Shown one piece after another: positions 54,733 through 62,978 of a stretch of 64,000 nucleotides of DNA. Source of the stretch: Sphingomonas sp. CFBP 8760 (GTDB lineage: Bacteria; Pseudomonadota; Alphaproteobacteria; Sphingomonadales; Sphingomonadaceae). The DNA lies in NCBI RefSeq assembly GCF_014841615.1, contig NZ_JACYUG010000002.1, forward strand, positions 230,614-294,613, written 5' to 3'. Below the pieces are notes generated by a model that saw nothing but the letters and a program-made list of their open reading frames with translations, searched no databases and was not told the origin of the DNA. The number at the start of each line of letters is the position of its first letter. The first letter of the stretch is position 1. A program made the position numbers and the translations under genes.

Positions 54733-55209
54733 CTACGGGTTGTGACGCGGCAGTTTCATGCCCAGCATCACCAGTTTGCCGCCGGTGATGCCGAACCAGT
54801 GCGGTACGCCGGCGGGGACGAGAATGACATCGCCGACCGCCAGCGATCGGGTGGTGCCGCCGCTGATGTGGCTACCTTCGACCAGGTCGGGACGTGTCGT
54901 CTTCGGATCGACCATCGTCCCGCCGGACACCAGCGTGCCGGCACCGTCGATCACGATCGCATATTCGGCGTCGTTGGGATGGACGGCCGGGCGGCCGGGC
55001 GCCTTCCAGTATTCGAGCGCGGCCACCGTCTTCCCGTCCTTCAACAGCGGTTGATAGAGAAAGCCGCGGCCGTCGCGCATCGTCGCGGCCATCCGGGCGA
55101 CGATGGTGCGAATTTCGGTGCTGCTGGCCACCCCGCCCGGGGTCGTCGGTGCCTGGGACATGGCGGCGGACGACAGCATGGCGAGCGCCAGCGCGGCCTG
55201 ACGCATCAT
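54733..55209 (-). CDS. Secreted cupin-domain protein
   Basis: Protein of 158 residues with a signal peptide (MMRQAALALAMLSSAAMSQA). The single cupin barrel has EYWKAPGRPAVHPNDAEYAIVIDGAGTLVSGG and GGTTRSLAVGDVILVPAGVPHWFGITG, with His residues positioned to bind metal. Its start overlaps the stop of the Gfo/Idh-family gene (ATGA), so they form a coupled pair. The ligand is unknown; a small sugar acid or lactone is a guess from context. Confidence 0.85.
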   Translation of the reverse strand: MMRQAALALAMLSSAAMSQAPTTPGGVASSTEIRTIVARMAATMRDGRGFLYQPLLKDGKTVAALEYWKAPGRPAVHPNDAEYAIVIDGAGTLVSGGTMVDPKTTRPDLVEGSHISGGTTRSLAVGDVILVPAGVPHWFGITGGKLVMLGMKLPRHNP

Positions 55210-56312
55210 ACCCGCCCGTCCAGCCGGATCGTGCGGCCTTCGCGCGCCGAACGGTAGATCGCCTCCACGATCCGCATGTCGCGCAGTCCCTCCTCCCCCG
55301 ACACGATCGGCTCGCGGCCCGATACGACGCATTGCGCCAAATGATCGAGCTGCCCGACGAACTGGTTGCGGGCAGGGGCGGGGGCAGGCGTCACGGCATG
55401 TTCGCGACCATCCTCCCCCACCCACATCCTGATGCCGTCGTAACGGGTCGCCGGTTCCAGTTCGATCCGTCCCCGGTCGCCCATCAGCAATATGTGGTTC
55501 TGGTTGGCACTGTACATCGACTGGCAGCCGGCAATCGCGCCGGACGGAAATTCCAGCGTCCAGTCGATCATGTCCTCCACCTCGGTGAAGCGGGGATCGC
55601 GGCGATCCGTGGATTCGCGGGCAGTGACGGCGACCGGTTCCTCGCCTGTCATGTAGCGGGCAGCCTGTAGACTGTAGATTCCCATGTCCATCAGCGATCC
55701 GCCGCCGGCCAGCGAGCGCTTCAGGCGCCAGGCATCCGGGCTTCGCTGGATGAAGCCGTGTTCGGAGCGGACATAGCGTATCTTGCCTGCTTCCCCGGCG
55801 CGGGCGCGCCGCATCGCTTCGCGGTTGAACGGCTCGAAATGGCAGCGGTAGCCGATCATCAGCTTGCGGCTCGCCTGCTTGCAGGCCGCGATCATCGCCT
55901 CACACTCGGCGACGGAGGTGGCCATCGGTTTCTCGCACATCACATGCTTGCCGGCCCGTGCGGCGCGGATCGTGTATTCCGCGTGCATCGAATTGGGCAA
56001 GCAGACATAGACGATGTCGATATCCGGATTGTCGCGAAGGCGGTCGAAATCGGCATAGGAATAGATCGCGTGGTCGGACAATCCGTGTCGACGTGCGGTC
56101 CGCGCGGCCTTGACGGGGTCGCCGCTGACGACCGCCGCCAGCCGGCTATGCGTGCAGTTGGCCAGTTGTGGAATGATGACGCCGAGGCCGTAGCTGCCAA
56201 GACCGACGATGGCGTATCCCAGTTTGCGCGGCGGTGCAGCCAGGGCAGGGGCCGCCAATCCCGTCGCCATCGCCGCAGCCGACAGCAATATGTCGCGTCG
56301 TTCGAATTCCAT
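55206..56312 (-). CDS. Gfo/Idh/MocA-family oxidoreductase, glucose-fructose oxidoreductase-like
   Basis: NAD(P)-dependent sugar oxidoreductase of 368 residues, probably exported: the N-terminus MEFERRDILLSAAAMATGLAAPALA has a twin-arginine-like motif and hydrophobic stretch, as in glucose-fructose oxidoreductase. Then come YAIVGLGSYGLGVIIPQLANC (dinucleotide motif), VYVCLPNSMHAEYTIRAARAGKHVMCEKPMATS with the catalytic lysine, and GGGSLMDMGIYSLQAARYMTG. The product of GFOR-type enzymes is gluconolactone, which would suit the neighbouring gluconate genes. The start could also be ATG 56321; 56312 has better spacing from AGGGA. Confidence 0.85.
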   Translation of the reverse strand: MEFERRDILLSAAAMATGLAAPALAAPPRKLGYAIVGLGSYGLGVIIPQLANCTHSRLAAVVSGDPVKAARTARRHGLSDHAIYSYADFDRLRDNPDIDIVYVCLPNSMHAEYTIRAARAGKHVMCEKPMATSVAECEAMIAACKQASRKLMIGYRCHFEPFNREAMRRARAGEAGKIRYVRSEHGFIQRSPDAWRLKRSLAGGGSLMDMGIYSLQAARYMTGEEPVAVTARESTDRRDPRFTEVEDMIDWTLEFPSGAIAGCQSMYSANQNHILLMGDRGRIELEPATRYDGIRMWVGEDGREHAVTPAPAPARNQFVGQLDHLAQCVVSGREPIVSGEEGLRDMRIVEAIYRSAREGRTIRLDGRV

Positions 56313-56321
56313 CGACGGCAT

Positions 56322-56643
56322 TTCCCTGATCAAATCGTTCGACGATCGTACAAGTGGATGACTGACGAACTCAACAGGACCATGGTCGCATATGCGAGCA
56401 GGAATTACCTTTGTTTCGAAGTACGTAGCGCACAAGTCATGCCCCCGACCGTGCCGGCGACCCTTCACGATCCACGGCACTGTTGCCATAGAACAGCCGA
56501 TCGTCGCGACCGCGACGCCCCCGGGCCGGTCGGCTTGCCCGGACGATGCGGCTCCATCTGCGCCGACCTTGTTTCCATCGGAATATCGCGATCGATCCAG
56601 GGGATGGATCACCGCTATGCCTGCATGTGAAACCCCACGCCCG
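56322..56643. other. Intergenic stretch, no recognised gene
   Basis: From the Gfo/Idh-family start to the end of the receptor fragment there is no convincing reading frame or RNA. A TTGTACGAT half-site (minus strand near 56345) is reminiscent of the GntR operators but is incomplete. The Gfo/Idh promoter should lie here. Confidence 0.5.
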
Positions 56644-57530
56644 TTAGAAGACCTTCCGCAGATTGACGCTGACGACGCGGCCCAGCGGATCGAGATAGGC
56701 CGGCTGGTAGCTGAGCGGTGTCGCGCCTGTGCGATCGCGCACCCGCGGGCGGGTGTTGAACAGGTTGGCGACGCCGATGGTGGCGCGCGTGCCCTTCAGC
56801 CATCCGGGTGCGGCAGAACCCCCGAATCGCTCCGCCGGATTGGCGAACAGGTTGAGGGTCACCGTGGCGAAATCGCCGAAGCGCAGGTCATCCGCGGTGT
56901 CACCCGACCCGTGGATGTCGGTCCCGCTCCGCCATGTGGCCGTGACGCGGACACCGAGACCGCGTTGGAAGGCGCCTGCCTGGAACTCGATCTCGTGACG
57001 GCGCCGGCCACCGGCGAAGTCGACCGCCCCGCCGTCCAGCAGGTCCAGGGCAGGAAGTCCGCCCCGCAGGGTGATGGCATCCTCCAGATTCCAGTTGTGG
57101 TAAAGGCTGGCGAACACCCGGCTCGTCAGATTGGCGGCGCCCCGTGCCATCGCGCTGCCCGGCTCGGCGCGGGCGAAGACGGCTCCCGGAAGCGCCCGGC
57201 GGGCTTCCGCCTCGCTCGCGAAGACGAACGTCCGGGCGTTCTGCATGGCCTGGGGCACCGGCCCCAGCGGCCGGGTGAAGTTGACGCCCCAGCGCACCTG
57301 CTCCTGACGGGACTCGGCGAAATTGAGTGGCCGACCGTCAATCTGTTGAAGCCGACCTTCGCCGTCGCGCGTGAAACGATCGGGGAAAGCGGCCTCGATC
57401 TGCGGCGTCACGATGGGGAAGGCGGCGATCGGATCGTCAATCCGCGTGGCGACGTAATCGAGGCTGAGGGTCAGGTCGGTGCGGGCCAGGGGGCGGACGT
57501 TCAGCCCCAGCCTGACGACGTGACGATCAT
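56644..57530 (-). pseudogene. TonB-dependent receptor, C-terminal fragment
   Basis: This frame encodes about 295 residues of the end of a large outer-membrane receptor: VVRLGLNVRPLARTDLTLSLDYVATRIDD, then EQVRWGVNFTRPLGPVP, SLYHNWNLEDAITLRGGLPALDLLDGG, WLKGTRATIGVANLFNTRPRVRDRTG and the terminal GRVVSVNLRKVF with a final Phe. The plug and most of the barrel are missing. Upstream, near 57515-57535, the sequence changes to the tail of a response regulator on the opposite strand. The stop at 56644 is intact, so this is a deletion remnant. Confidence 0.8.
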
Positions 57531-57621
57531 CGGCAAGCTGGCCGAGGCGCATACGGCCCCCCTTATCGAAACGGTGCGCGGTGTCGGATACCGCTTCCTG
57601 CCGAAGGTCCATCCGGCATGA
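57530..57621 (+). pseudogene. OmpR-type response regulator, C-terminal fragment
   Basis: About 30 codons reading IGKLAEAHTAPLIETVRGVGYRFLPKVHPA, the end of the winged-helix DNA-binding domain (the ETVRGVGYRF hallmark). The rest of the regulator has been lost at the junction with the receptor fragment. Its stop overlaps the start of the histidine kinase gene (ATGA), so the pair was once a two-component operon. Confidence 0.85.
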
Positions 57622-59009
57622 GACGCGCACCCAGCGCGCTCGTGGCGATCGGTGGCTTCGGCGTCGCCGTGGCCACACTGGGTGTCGCGACCACCGCCGC
57701 GATCGTCATCCTCGCGCCTCAGCCGCCCGTGCTCCGCGTCAGCGCGGGCGAAGCCATCGCGGCGTTGCACAGGCCGGTTCCCGGTTTCGACCGCCATATC
57801 GTTGCCGGGCCGCCACAGGGTGCGCGCCTGCCGATGCTGGAGGGAGTGATCGCCGCCGAGTTGGGCCGGTCTCCGCGCGATGTGCGAGTGACATGGCCGA
57901 ACGGTACGGCGCGAATTGGCGAGCATGTCCGGGGGGCGACGGTCAGAAAGGCGCCCGGTCCCGGTCCCGGTCCCGGTCCCGGTGGCGCCGCGCTGCCGCC
58001 GGCGTTCGTCCTCATACAGCGGGCGCGGGGCCGCTTGGAATTGGTCCAGCCAGGTGCGGCAGGCGGCTGGGCCCGCTCTGTGCTGATTGGCCTGCCGATG
58101 ACCGCCTTCACGACGAGTGTGCGGCAGCAGGACGGTCGCTGGCTCAGCGTGGAGCCCGCCCGGCCGTTTCTCGGCGGATGGCAGCGCAACATCCTGATCG
58201 CGCTGGCCGTCAGCCTCCTGCTGCTTGCTCCCATCGCGTGGATCTTCGCACGCCGGCTGACCCGCCCTTTCCGTGCCCTCGCCGGGGCGCTCGACAACGA
58301 TCGCGCCGCTCCGCTCCCGCACGAGAGGCCGCGCGAACTGCGCGAGGCGGCGGCGGCGATCGCCGCGATGCGCGACCGGCTCGCCATCGAGGCGGCGGAA
58401 CGCGCGCGGATGCTGACGGCGATCGCCCACGATCTGCGCACGCCGCTCACCGGCCTTCGCCTGCGGATCGAGGCCGCGCCCGAGCCGCAGCGCGCCCGCA
58501 TGGTCGCCGATGTCGAACGGATGCAAGCGATGATCGGCGAGGTTCTGGCCTTCGCCCGCGACGCCGCGGCGCCTGTCAAAGTGGTGGATGTCCGGCCCCT
58601 GCTCGCCGCGATCATCGAGGACATGGGGCAGGGCAGCGCGATCGTCCGGCTCCTGCCCGGCGACGAGGCACGAATTGCGGTGCCCGAACTCACCTTCCGG
58701 CGCGCAGTCGAGAATCTCCTGCGCAACGCGGCCGACTATGCGGGTGGCGGCAGGGTGACCGTGCGACAGGCCGACACCGGCGTGATCATATCGATCGCCG
58801 ACGATGGTCCCGGTATCCCGGCCGGGGATCGCGAGCGCCTGCTGCGTCCGTTCGAGCGGGGGGAGGCTTCGCGCAACCGCGACACGGGCGGCGCAGGCCT
58901 TGGCCTCAGCATCGTCCGCGACTTCGCAGCCAGACATGGCGGTGACTTTACCCTGGCCCATGCCCCGAACGGCGGCACCATCGCGAGCCTGCGATTGCCG
59001 TCCGCGTAA
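57618..59009 (+). CDS. Sensor histidine kinase (orphaned by loss of its regulator)
   Basis: Membrane sensor kinase of 463 residues. Two membrane helices flank a periplasmic region (about residues 12-32 and 190-210), followed by a HAMP-like linker. The phospho-acceptor His271 lies in IAHDLRTPLTGLRLRIE. The ATPase domain has the N box ENLLRNAADYA, DDGPGIPAGD, and GGAGLGLSIVRDFAARHGG. The periplasmic region contains a Pro-Gly run from a hexanucleotide repeat. The kinase is intact, but its partner regulator is reduced to a tail, so its output, if any, must go elsewhere. Expression depends on whatever promoter now lies upstream. Confidence 0.9.
   Translation: MRRAPSALVAIGGFGVAVATLGVATTAAIVILAPQPPVLRVSAGEAIAALHRPVPGFDRHIVAGPPQGARLPMLEGVIAAELGRSPRDVRVTWPNGTARIGEHVRGATVRKAPGPGPGPGPGGAALPPAFVLIQRARGRLELVQPGAAGGWARSVLIGLPMTAFTTSVRQQDGRWLSVEPARPFLGGWQRNILIALAVSLLLLAPIAWIFARRLTRPFRALAGALDNDRAAPLPHERPRELREAAAAIAAMRDRLAIEAAERARMLTAIAHDLRTPLTGLRLRIEAAPEPQRARMVADVERMQAMIGEVLAFARDAAAPVKVVDVRPLLAAIIEDMGQGSAIVRLLPGDEARIAVPELTFRRAVENLLRNAADYAGGGRVTVRQADTGVIISIADDGPGIPAGDRERLLRPFERGEASRNRDTGGAGLGLSIVRDFAARHGGDFTLAHAPNGGTIASLRLPSA
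57954..57983 (+). repeat. Hexanucleotide tandem repeat (CCCGGT)5
   Basis: Five perfect copies of CCCGGT encode the alternating Pro-Gly run in the periplasmic region of the histidine kinase. A six-base unit changes length without shifting frame. Confidence 0.9.
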
Positions 59010-59104
59010 CGGCCTCGCTCCGTCCGTCAGTCCTGCTCGGGGGCCGGGTGTCTGATCCCGGCGTTTGATAGCGGATCATCATCACCAACCTTGAGGGATG
59101 CATT

Positions 59105-59850
59105 ATGGGACAGGTTCTACACGGCAGTGCCCGCATGACGGAGGCAGTCCGTCGAACGAACGGCATAATCGGGAAAGCCTGAGGGCGCCGGGCAGGCGCC
59201 GTTGCATCGACCAGAAGACGGATCGCCACGTAAAGGAAATGGACGGCGATCAAGGATTTGCCGACCGGTCATCAGAGTCTGTTTGGACACTCGCGAAAGG
59301 GCGGGTTTCGAAGGCGGTGCCGCCCTCCACCTGCTTTCCAACGATCCTGCGGACGCCGTAACCTTGGCGGTGGGCCGGCGCTGTAAAACGCGCTTTGGCA
59401 CGTTTTCAAACAGATTCTGGGGATTCTCATTCGATGGTGCCAAGCAACGCGGGTGAGGCGATCATCGTGGCGTTTTGCCGGGACGCGCTGCTACCGCTGG
59501 ATGATTGCCTCTACGCATTGCAGGCGACGATCCCGTATCTGACGCGCTCCTCGCCGCCTGCAACGTCACAGGATCAGCGCGTTGCACGGGGTGGTCGGGG
59601 AGAAGGTGCCAAACCACCAGTTCGGGGCTGCCCGATCGGTTACCACTGCATCGACATCGCTAAAATCCAGACTGCCGACGGCAAGCTATGTCTGTTCGTG
59701 GTGATCGACCGGACCAGCAAGTTCGCGCCCGTGAAACGCCGCGAGCAGACCATCAACATGATCGCGGCCGAATTCCTGCGCAACCTTGTCCCACCCGTAC
59801 CCTACGGTATCTACTCTTTACTGACCGAAACGATATTCAGTTCATCCATC
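59105..59850 (+). pseudogene. Decayed IS481-type transposase
   Basis: The start reads MGQVLHGSARMTEAVRR and hits a stop soon after. Later frames give GEAIIVAFCRDALLPLDDCLYALQATIPYLTRSS and YHCIDIAKIQTADGKLCLFVVIDRTSKFAPVK, the core of an IS481-like integrase-domain transposase (compare the family's YFHIDIAEV..A.GKLYLFVAIDRTSKFA). An unrelated stretch of about 180 bases (59270-59450) interrupts the reading, and sequence matching LTDNG..F decays near 59830. The final DDE glutamate is missing. The longest residual frame is 59395-59883. Confidence 0.8.
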
Positions 59851-59900
59851 ACGTTCGCCACAAATAGCCATTCGGGAATCTAAAGGGCATATGGCCTCAG

Positions 59901-60989
59901 TTATAATCTCCGAGACACCGCCGTGTTTTCAGCAAGCAGGCCGTTACCATTTGGAGCGGGATTGGTGGTCAAACGTCTAGCGTATTTAATAAAACGCGCT
60001 TCAAATTTGAACGTCGACAAATGAGCGATAAGGAACGTAACTGCAATAAAAAGAGGGCGTTTGCTATACTTTACAATCGTATCACCACTAGAGAGCCAGG
60101 TGGCCATCAGTGCGCCATGCAATATGTACAGTGCATAGGATATTGTTGCTAAATAGATTGTGAATCGATGCTGTGACAAGCGCAAAAAGATGATGGGCGG
60201 ATTATAGAGGGTCGATCCAACGACTGCGGCCGCAATATAAGGACGCAGATACTGCAGCGCCCCAGCGGCTGGATTTGCAGACAAAATCAACACGGGCAGA
60301 AGCCAAAGTGGGTTAAGCCATGTCAGCAAGCGTTGTGTCATGTCTCCATACCGTTTGGCATAGACAAGCGCCAGTATTCCACCTGCCAGTATCTCATCGC
60401 ATCGATACCAGGTTGCCATGTCAATATAAACATGATGCGAGATTCGCCATAACGTTACAGCAATACAAATGAACGGTATGGCTCCAACCCCGATGCGGGG
60501 AAGCGCCGCTATGAGGATTGCCAGCATTACATAAATCTGCATTTCGACGCAGAGGCTCCATAGATGGCCTCCACCATTCACGATCAGTGCATTGGGTACG
60601 CTGTTGGCATAAAAAAGTAGGTTAGCCATCCATACATAGAAAGACGAGCCATTGGCGATCAACAGCACCAGCATAGCAGCCCAAGCGAGCGGTACGATCC
60701 GGAAAAATCTTCTAACCGCAAAGACGTATAGGTTGCTGTTTGACAGAAGGGTTTTGGTAATCAGAAATCCTGAAAGCGTAAAGAATAACGCCATCCCGCT
60801 GCAGGCAATCGATACATTCAGGGATAGTTGACTTGGCCCCAGTGGAAACAGATGGCCTAAAAGTACGAACATTATGCTCAGCGCGCGCCATCCGTCCAGA
60901 ACGGCGAAGTGGCTATGCGCGTCACTTCCCGGCTCGTTCTTCGGTAGTGGCAAGTGTAACTGGCGACTTTTCGCCATGGCAGCGAACAT
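59901..60989 (-). CDS. Acyltransferase family 3 membrane protein (OafA/YrhL type)
   Basis: Integral inner-membrane acyltransferase of 362 residues that typically transfers acyl groups to exopolysaccharide or lipopolysaccharide sugars. About ten hydrophobic segments are visible. The family signature appears in LDGWRALSIMFVLLGHL (with catalytic His), ACSGMALFFTLSGFLITKTLL, VRRFFRIVPLAWAAMLV and GGGHLWSLCVEMQIYVML. GC content is well below the surroundings, and it lies between decayed IS481 and IS630 sequence, so it was likely acquired by transfer. A start at 60977 (MAKSRQL) is also possible. Confidence 0.87.
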   Translation of the reverse strand: MFAAMAKSRQLHLPLPKNEPGSDAHSHFAVLDGWRALSIMFVLLGHLFPLGPSQLSLNVSIACSGMALFFTLSGFLITKTLLSNSNLYVFAVRRFFRIVPLAWAAMLVLLIANGSSFYVWMANLLFYANSVPNALIVNGGGHLWSLCVEMQIYVMLAILIAALPRIGVGAIPFICIAVTLWRISHHVYIDMATWYRCDEILAGGILALVYAKRYGDMTQRLLTWLNPLWLLPVLILSANPAAGALQYLRPYIAAAVVGSTLYNPPIIFLRLSQHRFTIYLATISYALYILHGALMATWLSSGDTIVKYSKRPLFIAVTFLIAHLSTFKFEARFIKYARRLTTNPAPNGNGLLAENTAVSRRL

Positions 60990-61499
60990 ACGAAGTATTC
61001 CCCCTTCGCTACGCTTGGGCTTTTGCTCAATTCGTAGCTCCCTGTTTTTCCGGCATGGCTAATGGCAATGCATTCGACAAGCAATTTTTGTGACCCGTTT
61101 TGAGACAATATAATTTTGGCATATAATTCAACGTACTTTATGGCATGCCAGTGCGCAGGCATCGGCGAAGCTTGATAAGATCGTTCTATGATCCCCGGCA
61201 GCATCAAAACGGCACACGTCGTTTCATTCGATAGCCGGATTTTGGCTATCGGGACGATCATGTGCTGCCGTTGCAGCGTGGTCTGATGCGTAAAAGTTAT
61301 CCGGGATCGCCTTGGCGACCTGACTTGCTTTTTACGTCAAGCTTTTGGCGGATACCGAACATGTCTTATGCACGTGCCTCGGGTATCATGGCTGGCCCGG
61401 CTGGAAATGCAGCGGCCCTCGCCGTGATTGAGCGGCGGACTTTGACCGCCTTCTTGGCGATGATCCGCTTTGAGAGCTGACATGCCGCCATAGTGTCGG
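60990..61499. other. AT-rich intergenic stretch with a small hairpin
   Basis: This roughly 500-base stretch before the IS630 relic includes AT-rich sequence near 61108-61145, a possible promoter for the minus-strand acyltransferase. An 8-base-pair inverted repeat (CGATAGCC 61229-61236, GGCTATCG 61244-61251) has a 7-base loop. A 72-codon frame from 61262 has no family resemblance and is not called. Confidence 0.5.
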
Positions 61500-62070
61500 C
61501 TCAGGGCAAAATTCGAACAGTGCAACCTGCTAAATTATTCGCACGTGATCTGAAGTCTGGTTCAAGTCAGGCGCCGGCGACAAAGGGCCGGCACTTCAGC
61601 GCGATCAGGGCAAGTTGGCGGCCACGCCGCCGGACGGTGACACACGCGGTCACGACCGAGGCCAGGAGGGCATGCATCCGGGCGCTGTACGGGGCGATCC
61701 CCGACATCATGCTCGCCGAACCGCGTGCGATGTTATCCACCGAGAGGATCGTGGTGTCAGTATCGACCCTGTGGCGCTTCTTCGCCCGCCGCGGGGACAC
61801 GCACAGGAACAGGACCGCCCCGACATGCGGCGCCCGCGTGAAGCGTGGCTGAATGGCCGGCTCGATCCCGGTCCGGGAACGCGGGTCCCTTCGACAGACC
61901 CGGCACAGGCTTCGTCGAGGGGACGGACGCCCGCACGGCGATGGCACGCCGGTTCAGTGGTGCGCGGTTGCGCATGACCTGCCGCACGGCCATTGGATGA
62001 TGGCCGTGACCGCTCCCGTGCCATCGGCACCTTCACGCCTGTCGAATGCGCCAGCCGCTTGCGACATGGC
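61500..62070 (+). pseudogene. Degraded IS630-family relic
   Basis: The sequence tracks the intact IS630 at 7566-8621 base by base with many changes. Shared landmarks include GATCTGAAGTCTGGTTCA near 61549, CAGCGCGATCAGGGCAAG (61597-61614), TATCGACCCTGTGGCGCTTC (61762-61781) and CCTTCACGCCTGTCGAATGC (62030-62049). The reading frames are broken, the catalytic core is deleted between about 61985 and 62015, and no clean ends remain. It is an older insertion of a related element. Confidence 0.85.
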
Positions 62071-62143
62071 GTCATCGCGGCGGATCGGGCGTGTTCTCGC
62101 AATCGGTAACGACCCAGGACCTTCGCGATCCACCCATGTTGCG

Positions 62144-62749
62144 TCAGGTGACGGCGAGCGTCTCGCGCACGCGGGACAGCGCGGCGGCCTCAGGTGCGGT
62201 CTCGCCCATTAATGCCCATGCGCCGCTTACCGAGAAGGCACAATGACCGTGGACGGTGGCGATCAGGGAGCGGGCAAGGGTGCTGACCTGTTGATCGACG
62301 GGACAGGCGAGGGCGCGGGCGACCTCGACGACGATGATCTCGGTGAGCGCACCACGTGCGATCTGGTCGGCGTCCGAAAGGTCGGTCGGGGCGAGGCGGT
62401 GGTCGTAGATCGCGGTCCATAGCGTGGGGTTGGCGTGGGCGAAGGCGAAGTAGCCGTCGACCAGCGCGGCGATGCGGTCGCCATCGCCCGCCGCGTCGAG
62501 TGCCCGTTGCAGATCGGCGGTCCAGGCCACGAAGCTGCGCGTGTTGATCGCGGCGATCAGCCGATCGATCGAGCCGAAGACGTTGTGGATGGTACCGATC
62601 GAATAGCCGATCCGTCGCGCCACCTCGCGCGCGGAAAAACCCGACAAACCGACCTGGGCGACCAGCGCGCTGCCGGCCGCCAGAATCAGTTCGTGCAGTT
62701 CGTCGCGGTTGTGATCGGATCGGCGGCCCATGCGCATACCGATAACCAT
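62144..62749 (-). CDS. TetR-family transcriptional regulator
   Basis: Regulator of 201 residues. The N-terminal helix-turn-helix is FSAREVARRIGYSIGTIHNVFGSIDRLIAAINTRSF, and the C-terminal domain has the WTAIYDHRLAP segment seen in WHG-type TetR regulators. It is divergent from a small membrane peptide and an LplT-like gene with only 82 bases between likely starts. A palindrome ATTGAGC-GGT-GCTCAAT in that gap is the likely operator. An internal ATG at 62731 (MGRRSDHNRDEL) may be the true start. Confidence 0.88.
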   Translation of the reverse strand: MVIGMRMGRRSDHNRDELHELILAAGSALVAQVGLSGFSAREVARRIGYSIGTIHNVFGSIDRLIAAINTRSFVAWTADLQRALDAAGDGDRIAALVDGYFAFAHANPTLWTAIYDHRLAPTDLSDADQIARGALTEIIVVEVARALACPVDQQVSTLARSLIATVHGHCAFSVSGAWALMGETAPEAAALSRVRETLAVT

Positions 62750-62775
62750 TAAAATAAGCAGTGTCCAATTAATCT

Positions 62776-62792
62776 ATTGAGCGGTGCTCAAT
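62776..62792. promoter_or_regulatory. TetR operator candidate overlapping a plus-strand promoter
   Basis: Perfect 7-base inverted repeat ATTGAGC-GGT-GCTCAAT. Its left arm contains TTGAGC (62777-62782), a plausible -35, with TATGCT (62799-62804) as -10 and 16 bases between. A repressor bound here would block transcription of the plus-strand genes and lies near the TetR start for autoregulation. Confidence 0.65.
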
Positions 62793-62831
62793 TATAGCTA
62801 TGCTGCCGGTCGAATCGTGGAGTGGACGGCG

Positions 62832-62975
62832 ATGATGATCCTCCTGCTTATCCTGTCGATGGCGGTCGCCGCGCCGGGCTTCGGCCGGATCGGCGTCGAC
62901 TGGCTCTACGGCCGCTACCTGCCGGCGCACGATCGTTCATCATTCGCCGCTATCAACCCGGATCAAGGGGAATAG
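62832..62975 (+). CDS. Small membrane peptide of unknown function
   Basis: The 47-residue peptide starts MMILLLILSMAVAAPGFGRIGVDWLYGRYLP, with one hydrophobic helix followed by a short polar tail (DRSSFAAINPDQGE). GGAG lies about 9 bases before ATG 62832. It sits 3 bases before the LplT-like gene and behind the predicted TetR-controlled promoter, so it probably belongs to that transcript. I do not recognise a family. A GTG at 62784 would overlap the operator and is unlikely. Confidence 0.5.
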   Translation: MMILLLILSMAVAAPGFGRIGVDWLYGRYLPAHDRSSFAAINPDQGE

Positions 62976-62978
62976 ATC

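Noticed and set aside
56338..56356. GntR operator in front of the Gfo/Idh-family gene (TTGTACGAT)
   Set aside because: Only one half of CTGT-N3-ACAG is present; not enough to call a site.
61262..61480. A 72-codon frame before the IS630 relic
   Set aside because: Lies in AT-rich decayed DNA with no recognisable domain and no ribosome binding site.
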